Origin: Phoronis australis
Taxonomy: Eukaryota > Phoronida > Phoronidae
Length of the DNA: 64,000 nt
NCBI GenBank assembly: GCA_002633005.1
Contig: NMRA01000167.1
Coordinates: 621,124 to 685,123, forward strand
Direction of reading: 5' to 3'
A model generated the notes under the pieces. That model saw nothing but the letters and a program-made list of their open reading frames with translations. It was not told the DNA's origin and did no database searches. This document shows, piece by piece, positions 49,671-60,114 of this stretch (position 1 is the stretch's first letter; each line of letters begins with the position of its first letter). The position numbers and the translations under genes were made by a program.

Positions 49671-50534
49671 CAACCATGTTGCTCCCAGCTCACTGCTGGT
49701 TTCATCTCCACCCAACAATTTGGCATGTGTTCCCTATTCAATGCACCAGGCTACTAGCAATGCAGACAATTGGGTGTTAGTGACACAAGTAAGAAGAAGA
49801 AAGCAAGGCCATTCATCACTACCATAAAATCGTAATACAATTTTAGAACATTCCATTATTTCTTAGACATGCCAGTATTAAGGGTAAACTCAATCCCACT
49901 GTACTACTCACCAACAGTTACAAGTCAGTTGCTAATCTGTGGAATAGCTCACAACTTACAAAACGTAGTAACATTGGGTATATCTTCAATCATAACTAGT
50001 CAAAGTTCAAAATATCACGACAAAAAATTGAACTGAACAGCAATCAAAATATTCACTACCCACATAGCTTCTTACAAAACTGTTCCTATCATCAATAACA
50101 GTAAATATTTCATGTAAGTAAAAGCCAGACCACAAGATCATATCTGATACCAAGCCACAACTGGGGCTTAAGTTAATCACAATCTCCAAAAACGTACAAA
50201 ATAGGCAACACATACATGTACACCAACCAATACAACAAGAAAATCTCAACACCCTGTCACTCTATTAATTCACTAGTAAAAAACGGCACTTTTCGCCAAA
50301 GAAATGCGTTTTAAATAAATCTGAAAACTAATTTACTCACAGATGTGTTTGTCATCGAGAAGCAAAATGATACGGATAGCTTGGGTTAACAAAATTTCAG
50401 CCCACTTCAGACTCTGAATGATCCATCAGATTCACTTTGGCTCTCTCCAAATCACAGGCTAACCATTCATAAAATGTTTCAATCTGATCAACCTTAGTAA
50501 AATACGAAAACCAGATTTCGACTAATTGTCCTTT

Positions 50535-50813
50535 CTACACGTGATGTTCCAGTACTTGCTTTGTGAGACGATAATCTGAAATGCAAAAAAGCCTATTCCG
50601 GAGCTGTAATATAATTTCCGGAGAACTTTTTGACCCTGACATCTTCATTTTTGGTGGATTCGGGACATCAAATATTGTTGGGGCACTGCAGTCAATAAAA
50701 GCTTGTTCTTCATTCATCAACATGGACTCCTCGAAGTGATGATAGCATAACTTGCAGTTCTTGGACAAATAGGCTGCATCTCTATTCATAAGGTCAGCTC
50801 CCAGCGCTTGCAC
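50535..50813 (-). CDS. Terminal exon of a THAP-domain protein (C-terminal half of the zinc finger)
   Basis: The minus-strand exon begins after a TTCTGTTCAG acceptor (phase 0) and ends at TAG 50535-50537. It contains the second half of a THAP C2CH zinc finger: NCKLCYHHFEES supplies the C-x2-H ligands and DCSAPTIFDVPNPP is the AVPTIF-box variant. The first two zinc-binding cysteines must be in an upstream exon, which I could not find between 50830 and 51690. About 35 residues follow the finger. THAP proteins bind DNA and are related to P-element transposases; here the short tail gives no further clue. It may be part of a gene truncated by the LINE at 51.7 kb or a relic. Confidence 0.5.
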   Translation of the reverse strand: MQALGADLMNRDAAYLSKNCKLCYHHFEESMLMNEEQAFIDCSAPTIFDVPNPPKMKMSGSKSSPEIILQLRNRLFCISDYRLTKQVLEHHV

Positions 50814-51699
50814 CTGAACAGAAATCAATGAGTGAGAGACTCAGGAACAAACCTCATACTCACTAGGTTCACAGAAGACTGGTAGCCTACACTAAAGTAC
50901 ACTACACTACAGAATTCCTGTCGTACTGTGATTGTGATAGAGACAAAAGTGTTTTGGTGTCAACTGAAAAAAACTCGGACTCAAATGTCGATCCACGGAT
51001 ATTTTAACAGGGCCGCGCCCCCCGCATCATTGACACATAGAATTAAGTTTTCAATGACGCACTGCTGAACTTAATTGGTCCAACTGGCACATTAAAATTA
51101 TGTTGATTTTTTCATCTTTTCACCGAGACCCACAGATTCTCTAACTTGACTCATGACAGACTTGTGGCCCTGTCGTGGATGTGATTGTGCCATGGCCGTG
51201 TTAGTCACCAGTCATATTACCCATGGGTATGTTTTCCTAAAATTATCCCTGCGATCGTAAGGGTGACATTTTGATTTCGAATTCATGGACTGCAAGTATC
51301 CAAAAAGTTGACGATAACACCGTACGTTCACCATAGTCCTTCCGCCGGCAGCCCGGACGTACAGTAGGCCTAGCCTACACTGCAGACAACAGTGGCAACG
51401 GGACTGCGATCGACTTGTCTAACAACCGTGAACAGAACACACAAAAATGAAAGCCAATGTATAATATTATTGAATGATAGATAATCCTTATCTTTCTGGA
51501 TCCTTAGGAAACCTAAAAAGTGACACGTCTGGGGTTTTCGTGGATGAATTCATGTACTGTATCGCACTACAAAATGCGCCTTCCCCATTGTTTTGGCGCT
51601 TCGTGGTTGACAGTTGCTTAGTCACCACTTGGCGGCGCTAGTAGTAGCGGTACCAGCGAACTCACAAGCGAACTCTCCTATTCTACTACACTACTTGAT

Positions 51700-54600
51700 G
51701 TAATTGACTGGCATGAGGCTTTTAATGTGGGGCTCCCCCTATTCACTGAATCTGCTACCAATAATAGTGAGGTTCTTTACGGTCCTGAGCAGAAAGTAGA
51801 TATACCTGTAGCTGCAAATACAGAAACATGGCTCAAACCAGACCACGTCCCTGCTCTCAATGATACAGTGTATCTCTGATTTTTTAATTTTAGTGACTCG
51901 TTGTTCACAACACAAAATATTAATGAGTCAACTCCGTCAGTCTCTGGCAGTATCGTGAGTGACCATGGACCCGTTATTCTACTTGATTTGAAAAACACCA
52001 AAGGTCTCCGTATTGGGCACCTAAATATAGTGTCGCTAACTGACCAATTTGATGAACTGCGTTTTATTATGAGTCAAAAACCCATCGATATTCTTTGCTT
52101 GAACGAAACACGGCTCTCTTCTATCATCAATGATTCTGAGATCGCCATCGACAGCTTTGAATTTAATAGGAACGACCGTAACAGGAAAGGTGGTGATGTT
52201 GCCATCTACACGAAAGAAGGATTGACTAGCCGTCAGCTCCAGCACCATGACAACCATGTGGAATCGCTCTGGGTTGAGATTGGCATCCCTATATCGAAGA
52301 ACTTAATTATTGGATCAGTCTACAGACCACCCTCTGCGAACGCAGAGTACACAGAAAATATGACTGAACACAAAAAGTATTTTTCATAATCAAGCTCACA
52401 CTAGCAAAGATTTTACTGTTACTGGTGATTTTAATTATGATGCATTGTGTAAGAAGACAGTGCGTAAGATCAGGGCATGGGAACGTGAGTTGGGTATGCA
52501 GAATACTATTAACATGCCCACAAGAGTTACCGACAAAACATCCACATGCCTTGATCTTATTCTTGTATCAAACGTTGACAAAGTTTTTAAGTTTGATAGT
52601 TTACCCATTGGGATTAGTGATCATGATCTTGTATTCACATCGTATAAGACTTGTCGCCCTAGATTTCTGCAAGTATCATTACCAAGCGTTCATATCGCAC
52701 CTTCGATAATAAAGACTTTTTCAGAGACCTACAGGCGATTGAGTGGGGCGCCGTTACCACCGCTGTTGACCCCGATGCCGCTTCGACGATTTTCAAGCAA
52801 AGTTTCATTGGAGTAATTAAAAATCATGCCCCCGTTATTCAACTGAAATTAAAGGGCAAACCACCCGAGTGGTATAATGATAATCTCGTAGCTCTCTCTC
52901 GCAAGAGCGACTACCTGAAGAGAACAGCTCAGCGTACTCGAAATTCTTCTGACTGGGGTATCTACAAGAAAGCTAGAAATAAGGTAAACAATGCTCTTAA
53001 ACGGGCTAATGCTGAGTACTACGAAAAAGTAAAAACAAATCTAACGGAAAAACTCTCTAGAAAATCATAAAATCAATTTTACCTAACAAGTCCAAGTCTG
53101 TCACAAATGAATTTCTGATAGGTAACGATGTTGTTTTGGACAAAGGCAAAATAGCAAATGCATTTAATGACATTTTTTACTGGCATTGGCCAAAAACCTG
53201 CTAAAAATTCAGTATATCAATTATTGAGCTCCCGCCCAAGATACAGGAGGGAATATCATTTAAGTTTCAAGACATTTAAGTCGACTACGTCCGAGAACAA
53301 ATAAAAATTCTAAGCTCTAGTAGTGCCAGTGGCATCGATAACATTGATGCCAAACTATTAAAACTGGCGTCTCAGCAAATAGCTGAGTCCCTCACGAGTA
53401 TCATGAAGTTAAACGGCAACAATTCCTAGAGAATAGAAGGTGGCGGTTGTTACTCCTGTTTTTAAAGATGGTGAAAATTCCAGTTGCGAGAATTATAGAC
53501 CAATATCGGTCCTCCCTGCAGTGCCCAAAATTCTTGAAAGGTGTGTCCAAAAGCAGCTTCACCAATTCCTGGAGCAAAATTCCCTTCTCTCGGCAGCACA
53601 GCCTGGTTTCCGCTTCTTGCATTCCACTTTGACTACAAATATTCATGCTAGTGGGTTTACATGTATCTTTAGCAATATGGACAAGGGGAGGCTTACTGGT
53701 GCTGTCTTTGTTGACCTTAAGAAAGTGTTTGACATTGTGGACCATGGTATCCTATTACAGAAACTAGAGTCTTTTGGAGTTAATGATAACGAACTCCTTT
53801 GGTTTAAAAACTACTTAACTACCGTAAACAGGCCACCAAATACGGTGGAATCGTTTCCGACTACTCTACCGTAATCACGGGCGTACCTCAGGGTTCCATT
53901 CTGGGGCCTCTATTTTTCACTGTTTTGTTAAAGCCCTCCCTACTGTCCTCCACAACAGTGTCCCAGTTTTGTATGCTGATGGCACTGCAGTTATGTCCAC
54001 AGTTGGAAACTTCTCTCAACAATGAGCTAGCCCTTATCCATGACTGGCTGATTCAAAATAAACTCACTCTTAACGCTAGTAAAACCAAGTCGATGCTTTT
54101 GGGAACTCACCAGAAATTAAAACAACAAAAAAGTCCCTTTCTATCAATAGTTCTTTCATCGAAAATGTTGACGAGTTTAAGTACTTGGGCCTTATTTTAG
54201 ATCTCAATGTTAAATTTATTATGCACATAGATCACATCATAAAGAAATTATCAAAGAAATCGGTGTACATAACCGTCTAAGCAAATTTCTTAATATCAAT
54301 ACTCTTAAGACAATTTACCATTCTATTATTCAGCCTCATATTGGTTATTGTTTACCGGTTTGGGGGCAAACGAGTGACACACTTGTCAGCAAAGTTCAAG
54401 TAGTCCAAAATAGAGCCGCCAGGGCTACCCTGGGTATGTACTAGAATTCGGGACACCAAGGTAGATGACTTGTATTCCAAACTGGGATTTATGAAAGTGA
54501 AACAAAGAAATAAATATCTCTCTGCCTGTTGTATGTACAGATGTATCAATGGCTGGGCTCCAGCATATCTCACCCGAAAATTCAATAGCAGTCAAGCTAT

Positions 54601-54950
54601 ATATTCTACACGCTCTTCTGTTGTTGGAAATGTGTCTTAAAAAAAATAAAACCGAGACGCGTAAGAGATCTTTTATCTATGCTCCTGCTACAATATGAAA
54701 TTCTCTTAGCCCAGAAAACAAAAGGTCCGATTCAATTGATATTTTCAAACGTAATATTAAAAAGTGGCTGTAATTTACCTAACCTTTTTACCCTACCTGT
54801 CTCAATCATGTCATTCTTTCCATTATCGTAAATACTCTCACTGTCATCTCTTTATTTATTTCATCTCTCTTAGTATATTTTCACCATTTTTCGTCATTAA
54901 TTTACTGTTTTAATTCTCGACCTGTATGACGTTCATTTTAAATGCGCACT
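51700..54950 (+). mobile_element. CR1/L2-like LINE with endonuclease and reverse transcriptase, frameshifted
   Basis: Plus-strand order: an APE-type endonuclease (LRIGHLNIVSLTDQFDELRF, DILCLNETRLSS, GGDVAIYTKEGL, IIGSVYRPPSANAEY, then in another frame the closing ISDHDLVFTSYK near 52610); a linker; a reverse transcriptase from about 53430 (ENYRPISVLPAVPKILERCV, VFVDLKKVFDIVDHGILLQK, GVPQGSILGPLFF), and a catalytic motif changed from YADD to YADG near 53972. C-terminal parts continue to about 54780. Multiple frameshifts and the catalytic change mean it is inactive. A stray ETWLKPDHVPALND at about 51822 looks like part of another endonuclease domain, so the 5' end may be composite. Confidence 0.85.
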
Positions 54951-54951
54951 T

Positions 54952-55354
54952 GGCCCAGTCTCTAATCTTTGTACTCGAAACGAACTCGAAACTATTTTTG
55001 GCAATTTCTTTGCTCCTTTTGTGCGAACTTAAGATAATTGGTTATCAGACTGTGCTCGAATACATTATAGTTTATGCATAGGAGTTTCTTGTTCAAGTTT
55101 GCCCTTGAAGACCCTTATATTCGTGCTACAAACTCAAGTAAAAACTCGAAATTTCGAGTTCAAACTCGAACTTATTGCTTTAATATTGGGTTTACAAACT
55201 GTGAACTAAGGGCAATAAATTATCTACGTAAGTTATTAGTGTACTCGAGCATAGAATAATAGACACTTATCTTGATTTCGCCCAAAAGAAGAGTAGAAAA
55301 TGCCAAACCTAATTTCGAGTTCCATTTCGAGTAAAAAGATTGGAGACCGGGCCC
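54952..55354. mobile_element. MITE-like element with long TCGAG-rich terminal inverted repeats
   Basis: The left end GGCCCAGTCTCTAATCTTTG then TACTCGAAACGAACTCGAAA is the inverted counterpart of the right end (TTTCGAGTTCCATTTCGAGT then AAAAAGATTGGAGACCGGGCC), giving arms of about 45 bases. Internal ACTCGAAATTTCGAGT forms a further palindrome. It is about 400 bases long with no coding capacity, and abuts the 3' end of the LINE. Partial relatives lie at 40933-41065 and 36985-37045. Confidence 0.75.
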
Positions 55355-55359
55355 TGGCC

Positions 55360-57050
55360 TCTTCAGAAATCATCAAAGCGTAAATATTGACTCAGAACAC
55401 CCATGAAGGACGTCATAAGGGAGGCGATAGAATCAACCAGTTTTCGAAGGAAAGAAATGATATGCAGAGGGCATTTGCTTAAAGAAAGAACATGACGGTC
55501 CCTAAATCCTCTGTATTAAAATAGTTATGTTGAATACGATATTCGTGTACAGAAACAACGACTTCATGACCATGCATTCAGTTTCCCGCTTAAACCCAAA
55601 ATCCAGTAAAGAGCGTTTTGTCTTCTTCCATATCGCCTGTATTCGGTGCAAGTGATTTTCTAGGAAGTCTTGGGGTATCTGTGCGCACACGCTGGTACGC
55701 AGACTGGTCATGTGCAGACACCTTGTTCTAAAATGCTTCATTTTCGTTTTGTGCTATTTTTTTAACTTTTCATGAAATTCATAAAAACGCCTTTGTGATA
55801 GCTCCTCATCCTAAAGTGGAAAGCTTCTTATCGGAGTTTTTGGAGAACATTGCATATATTGTAGTTGACAGTATCGTGTCGATCTAGTCAAGCAATGGTG
55901 AGATATGAATTAAGTTCCGAAAATTATTCTAACTTGGATTACACAACATTAAAGTGGTAAAGAACGTGAACAAATCGACTTGGTGCATTGTTCCATAAGG
56001 TTCTTTGCCACTGAAACAGAAGTCAAACTGGTTACTAGATATTTTTACGGACACATAGATTTCGAATTTCTATTGATTTCAAAGCAATTCTCCTTTAGTT
56101 TTTAATTTCAGAACAAAAGATAATCTGTCAACTACTCGTCACGTTGCCAATTTTTCCATGACAAGAAACGTCTCATTATTTGGAAAGGGTGACGTTTGAC
56201 CTTTTACGTAAACATAACAAGTTCGACAGCAAGCCTTGCTGGTTCCCTGCGTGTAATGAGATATCACATGCAGGTTTCATTCAGTGGCACGTGCTTTATG
56301 GATTGAACATAAAAACTTCTTAAAATATGTCATTGAATTTTTACGCAAAAATGTATCATTTTCATTACACCATATTTTATATGTCAATTGTCATTTTGTG
56401 TTTGATTTTACTTTATTTCTGTTTTTGTTGACAAAGGAAGTTATTACATCCGAAAATTTCAGTTGATCCATTCTTGTTGTTTTATTTACCGATTTATTTT
56501 GTACGAAGCAAACGTGAAAGTGCGCATGTTGCAAACATGCAGAACCATTGTAGTGTGAACACAACACTGTCTGATCACGGTAAAAGCCGTTCAGAAGGAC
56601 GAGCGGTGAAAAGTCACGCATATTTTCAGAAATGCGTGACTTTCGGGTAAGCGTATTATTCACGGCATGTTACGTTAATAGTGACACCAGGGAGAAATCT
56701 CTTCCTGGTGCCACGGAAATTAAAAAAAACATCGTATTGAGCGGTCGATGTTGATGAAAGGAGCGAAACTTTAGCAATGCTGTAGTGGGGCGTAGCCGCA
56801 CATAGGAGCAGCCAACCACCACTTTTGGTATTTGAAAGTAGCGCCTACACACCGTAAGTTACGTTCAGTGCTCATGGTGATACGGTGGGCTTTGGACGTC
56901 TACTTTCCTCTAATTTTACCACTACGGCACTAAAATTTACCAAGAAAACAAAAATATTTTGTGTGAAAACACAATCGCGTTGATCAACAATCGCAGATCG
57001 TGCGCGTTTTTTTTGAGATTCAAAAGAAATCACTTCATCGCCAAATTTAA
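55360..57050. other. No gene recognised; contains repeat fragments
   Basis: Short open frames only. Holds a palindrome at 56686-56711 (CACCAGGGAGAAATC then TCTTCCTGGTG) and a repeat block at 56864-56945 shared with 19507-19595. Confidence 0.4.
56864..56945. repeat. Dispersed repeat T, copy 2 (copy 1 at 19507-19595)
   Basis: GTTCAGTGCTCA..GTGATACGGT, GGTGGGCTTTGG.CG.CTACTT.CCTCTA and TTTTACCACT.C..CACT are shared between the two sites. It is noncoding, of unknown family. Copy 1 lies in the 5' region of the kinesin gene. Confidence 0.6.
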
Positions 57051-57055
57051 GGTTG

Positions 57056-57627
57056 ATGGCAAATGTTAAAGGCTTTGTGCTAGTATCATTAACACTATTC
57101 TTATTCGTAATCCAATGTGAAGCTCAGCTAGAAAATCACAGTTTTTGCCAGGATCCATCCACGAATCTTATAGTCTTCCAAGGAACAAAGTCTCTTGTCT
57201 GCAACGAGACATATGCATCAACAGTGTTTCTACCTGCACTAAGTCTAAAGGTTTGGTGGAGAAATGCAGATCCTAGCAAGAAATACACATTCATCTTAAT
57301 AAGTCCGAAAAGCCGGACGTACACATGGTTGGCCTTTCTTGCTGCTGGTATTCCAGAAACAGTCTTACAAAACCCACAAGGTGACGGCGACGTTTATGCG
57401 CAAGCAAGTGGAACTAAATCTGCTGGCATTTATCCAATCCAGCCTAGGACGCGTCTCCAAGTGGACAGAAATACCAATGCCTCCTTTTCCTTGAGTCAGA
57501 CGGTCAGACAGTCACTGATACAAGTGGAGGATATTCATCTCACATCGACTTAAACGCGTTTCTCACCACAAACAACTTTGCCGTACAAGGAAGCGTCGTG
57601 GCCAGCTTCCAGTTTATCGTATACATG
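57056..57627 (+). CDS. Secreted protein exon of unknown family with an apparent frameshift
   Basis: ATG 57056 starts a clear signal peptide (MANVKGFVLVSLTLFLFVIQ, then CEAQ). The mature part shows SFCQDPSTNLIVFQG, SLVCNETYAST, KYTFILISPKSRTYTW and GDVYAQASGTKSAGIYP. The first frame stops at 57551-57553, but from about 57490 the next frame carries what looks like the genuine continuation: ESDGQTVTDTSGGYSSHIDL, NAFLTTNNFAVQGSVVASFQ. It ends at a donor, TACATG/gtatgc (57627), or at CGCAG/gttggt (57645). The junction is a pyrimidine run near 57481-57492, so an indel (real or an assembly error) is likely. I do not recognise the domain. No downstream exon was identified. Confidence 0.5.
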
Positions 57628-57806
57628 GTATGCTTGATGCCGCAGGTTGGTAATTTTTTATACATTTATTACATAAACAGAACATTGAAGATCAGATTAC
57701 AGCACACAGAAAGAGACACACGTGCACGTGTACCCCTCAGCCAGTCGGGTTGTTGTGTTAAGACAAACGTCATAATAGATCTAGGATCCAAAGCTCTATG
57801 AAGACG

Positions 57807-57932
57807 TATTCTTGGTACAAAGTTGGATACTAAATGTACAGCTTTGCACTGATGTGGCGTAAAGGCCAGATGAAATCTGACACGAAATTAGTGTCATTAA
57901 ACATTACACTCTTCCTTGAGTGAACTAAATTT
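57807..57932. repeat. Dispersed repeat S, copy 2
   Basis: This is the counterpart of 45727-45852; see the shared blocks given there. It lies just downstream of the secreted-protein exon. Confidence 0.7.
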
Positions 57933-57934
57933 TT

Positions 57935-60110
57935 TACCAATGTTGGAAAAATAGGCGTTCTATTCAACTGCAAAAATTGCGTAGCGATCTTGTGCGTCGG
58001 CTTTCGGTGCCATGATATATTGTGCCAGCTTAATTGTGGCTAGTTTCTTTTTTCTCCTATTCTTCAATCAACTGTTGATATTTCATGAGAAGTCTTTTAA
58101 AATCCTGTGAAGGGGATCAAAAGGTGTGTAAAAAGACGTGGTAAGAATTTTAGGCAACACTCTAGAACTATTATCTTTGGAACAGCTGAGAATGCTATTT
58201 CATCGTCTACATGTATGCTTAAAAACCAAATTATTCGCAAACCGATGCTTGAATGACAAAATTTACAATTTTAATTTAATTGTAAAGTGTCTCATATCAT
58301 ATGGACTTCGTTTACTCCTCTTCCGTGTTTCACTGACTTACACCCGTAAGTCCAAGAATTGCAAATGTGAGCTTAATTTCATTAAAATTTATTCAAAGTC
58401 AATATGAAAAAACGCCATTGATGAACACAGTCTAAATCTGAAACTTGTATTTTCACAGTCAGTGAACATTTAAAAGGATTCTGGACTTAGGTGATATTTT
58501 CTGAGTGCATATTGAGAATATTGCCAACTGTTTCATGTCATTTCATAGTTCATGTACATTGCATCTGTTCCTGAATTTTGTGACTGTTGTCTCACAGTTT
58601 GGCCAATTTTGCAGTTGCACTAATCACAAACTGATTTTTGTTATTGCGTAGAAGGCCGCCATGCTGTTCTTTCACGCTAATCTACGAACAACTTAATGTG
58701 CTGACCTTTTGCACTGAGCTATTCTGATACTCCACTAAATCACATGGCTTTGTGTTGTTTCAGTTGCAGTCTAATAGGGCCGTCCCGGATAACCAGATAA
58801 CACGGCGATAGAACTCTCCGTCGTCCCGGAGATAAGAAAGCGCTTGATCTCCGCGTTTTGGAAATCAGGCACATTTTCGTGCCTCTCATTGACATTGGGA
58901 AGGCAAAGAATTTCAGATCACACAACCACGGATATTGTCTTGGTCGTTAGTAATACAAGAGTAATACATCCTTGGCATTGATCTTCGTCGAGGTCGTTGT
59001 TGGAAAACGGGAGTGACTTTGTATTTCACAGAGTGACTCTACCAGGACCATCAACTTTCTCAACATACTAGTCAAACTAACATACCTCAATTAGCACAGC
59101 TATTTTGTACCATTTCACAGGCTGAAGTCTAATTTGATTTTGGATCCCCACATGGTCGCCGAAACCGGAGGACGGGAGCCTCTTAGTAGCCGTGTCTGGC
59201 TGCAGGGATAAGTTGAAAGAAGCCGTTTGTATAACACACTTTATTCGTCAAACGATAGAGTTCAAAGCGATGAAAAGTGTCCGAACAAGCGTTCGTATGA
59301 GATACCAAAGAAGCGTTGAAAAGTGAACACGAAAAGGCACTGAAGAAGTGGAAACCGAACAAGCGGCTATATAAAGAAAAACACACAGTCTGATTACTCG
59401 GCAAGCAAGCGTAATTAATTAACAAGCACTACATGTATATCTCAGAGCGTTAGAAAGACTCGCGACAATGACTGTATTACAGGCCTAACAAATACTACCT
59501 CGCTCTACAATACACAATTAACTGGAACCTGATCTATTCTACAACTGGGAACCATTACCATATGCAAACAACAGCCTAACTGCGACTTGTAACTATTTAT
59601 CCTATGAACCGTTGCCGGGTACCGCGCAACATAGCCTATACGCCAAACAAGCAGCTGATTAAAACTATACGTTAAACAACAAGCATGTACGCTCTAAACT
59701 TAGCTAGTAGATACACCCGAGTACAACATGCCATGCCATAATACCCAGTACTAACAACAGTCTGGTAAAAGTCTGTGCTTTATCTAAAAATTCCAGCATC
59801 AGCTGATGAAAACACATGATTCGCGTTACAGTTCTTGTCAACGTATGCCTTTAAACTCGTGAAACGCTAGTCATCAAACACGCGTGTAACATACATGTAC
59901 AGAGGCTAATACGTAATAATAGCCGGCCGGTCAAGCTATTTTTCGACTATGCAAATGCTATTGTAACCACTGGAAAGAACCGGCTTACTAAAAGAAACCA
60001 AATCACAGCGGTGAAAGACGTACGTCTGCCTACAAAGAAAATAAACAGGGTGACAAGTAAATGAAATACAAGAACCAATGACAGTATTGATGCACGGCAT
60101 CAACACTCTT
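57935..60110. other. No gene recognised; possible flank or LTR of the Ty3-type element
   Basis: Short open frames only. The part next to 60110 lies beyond the integrase end of the retrotransposon and might include its LTR, but I could not find a repeated copy at the other side within the window. Confidence 0.3.
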
Positions 60111-60114
60111 CGTG

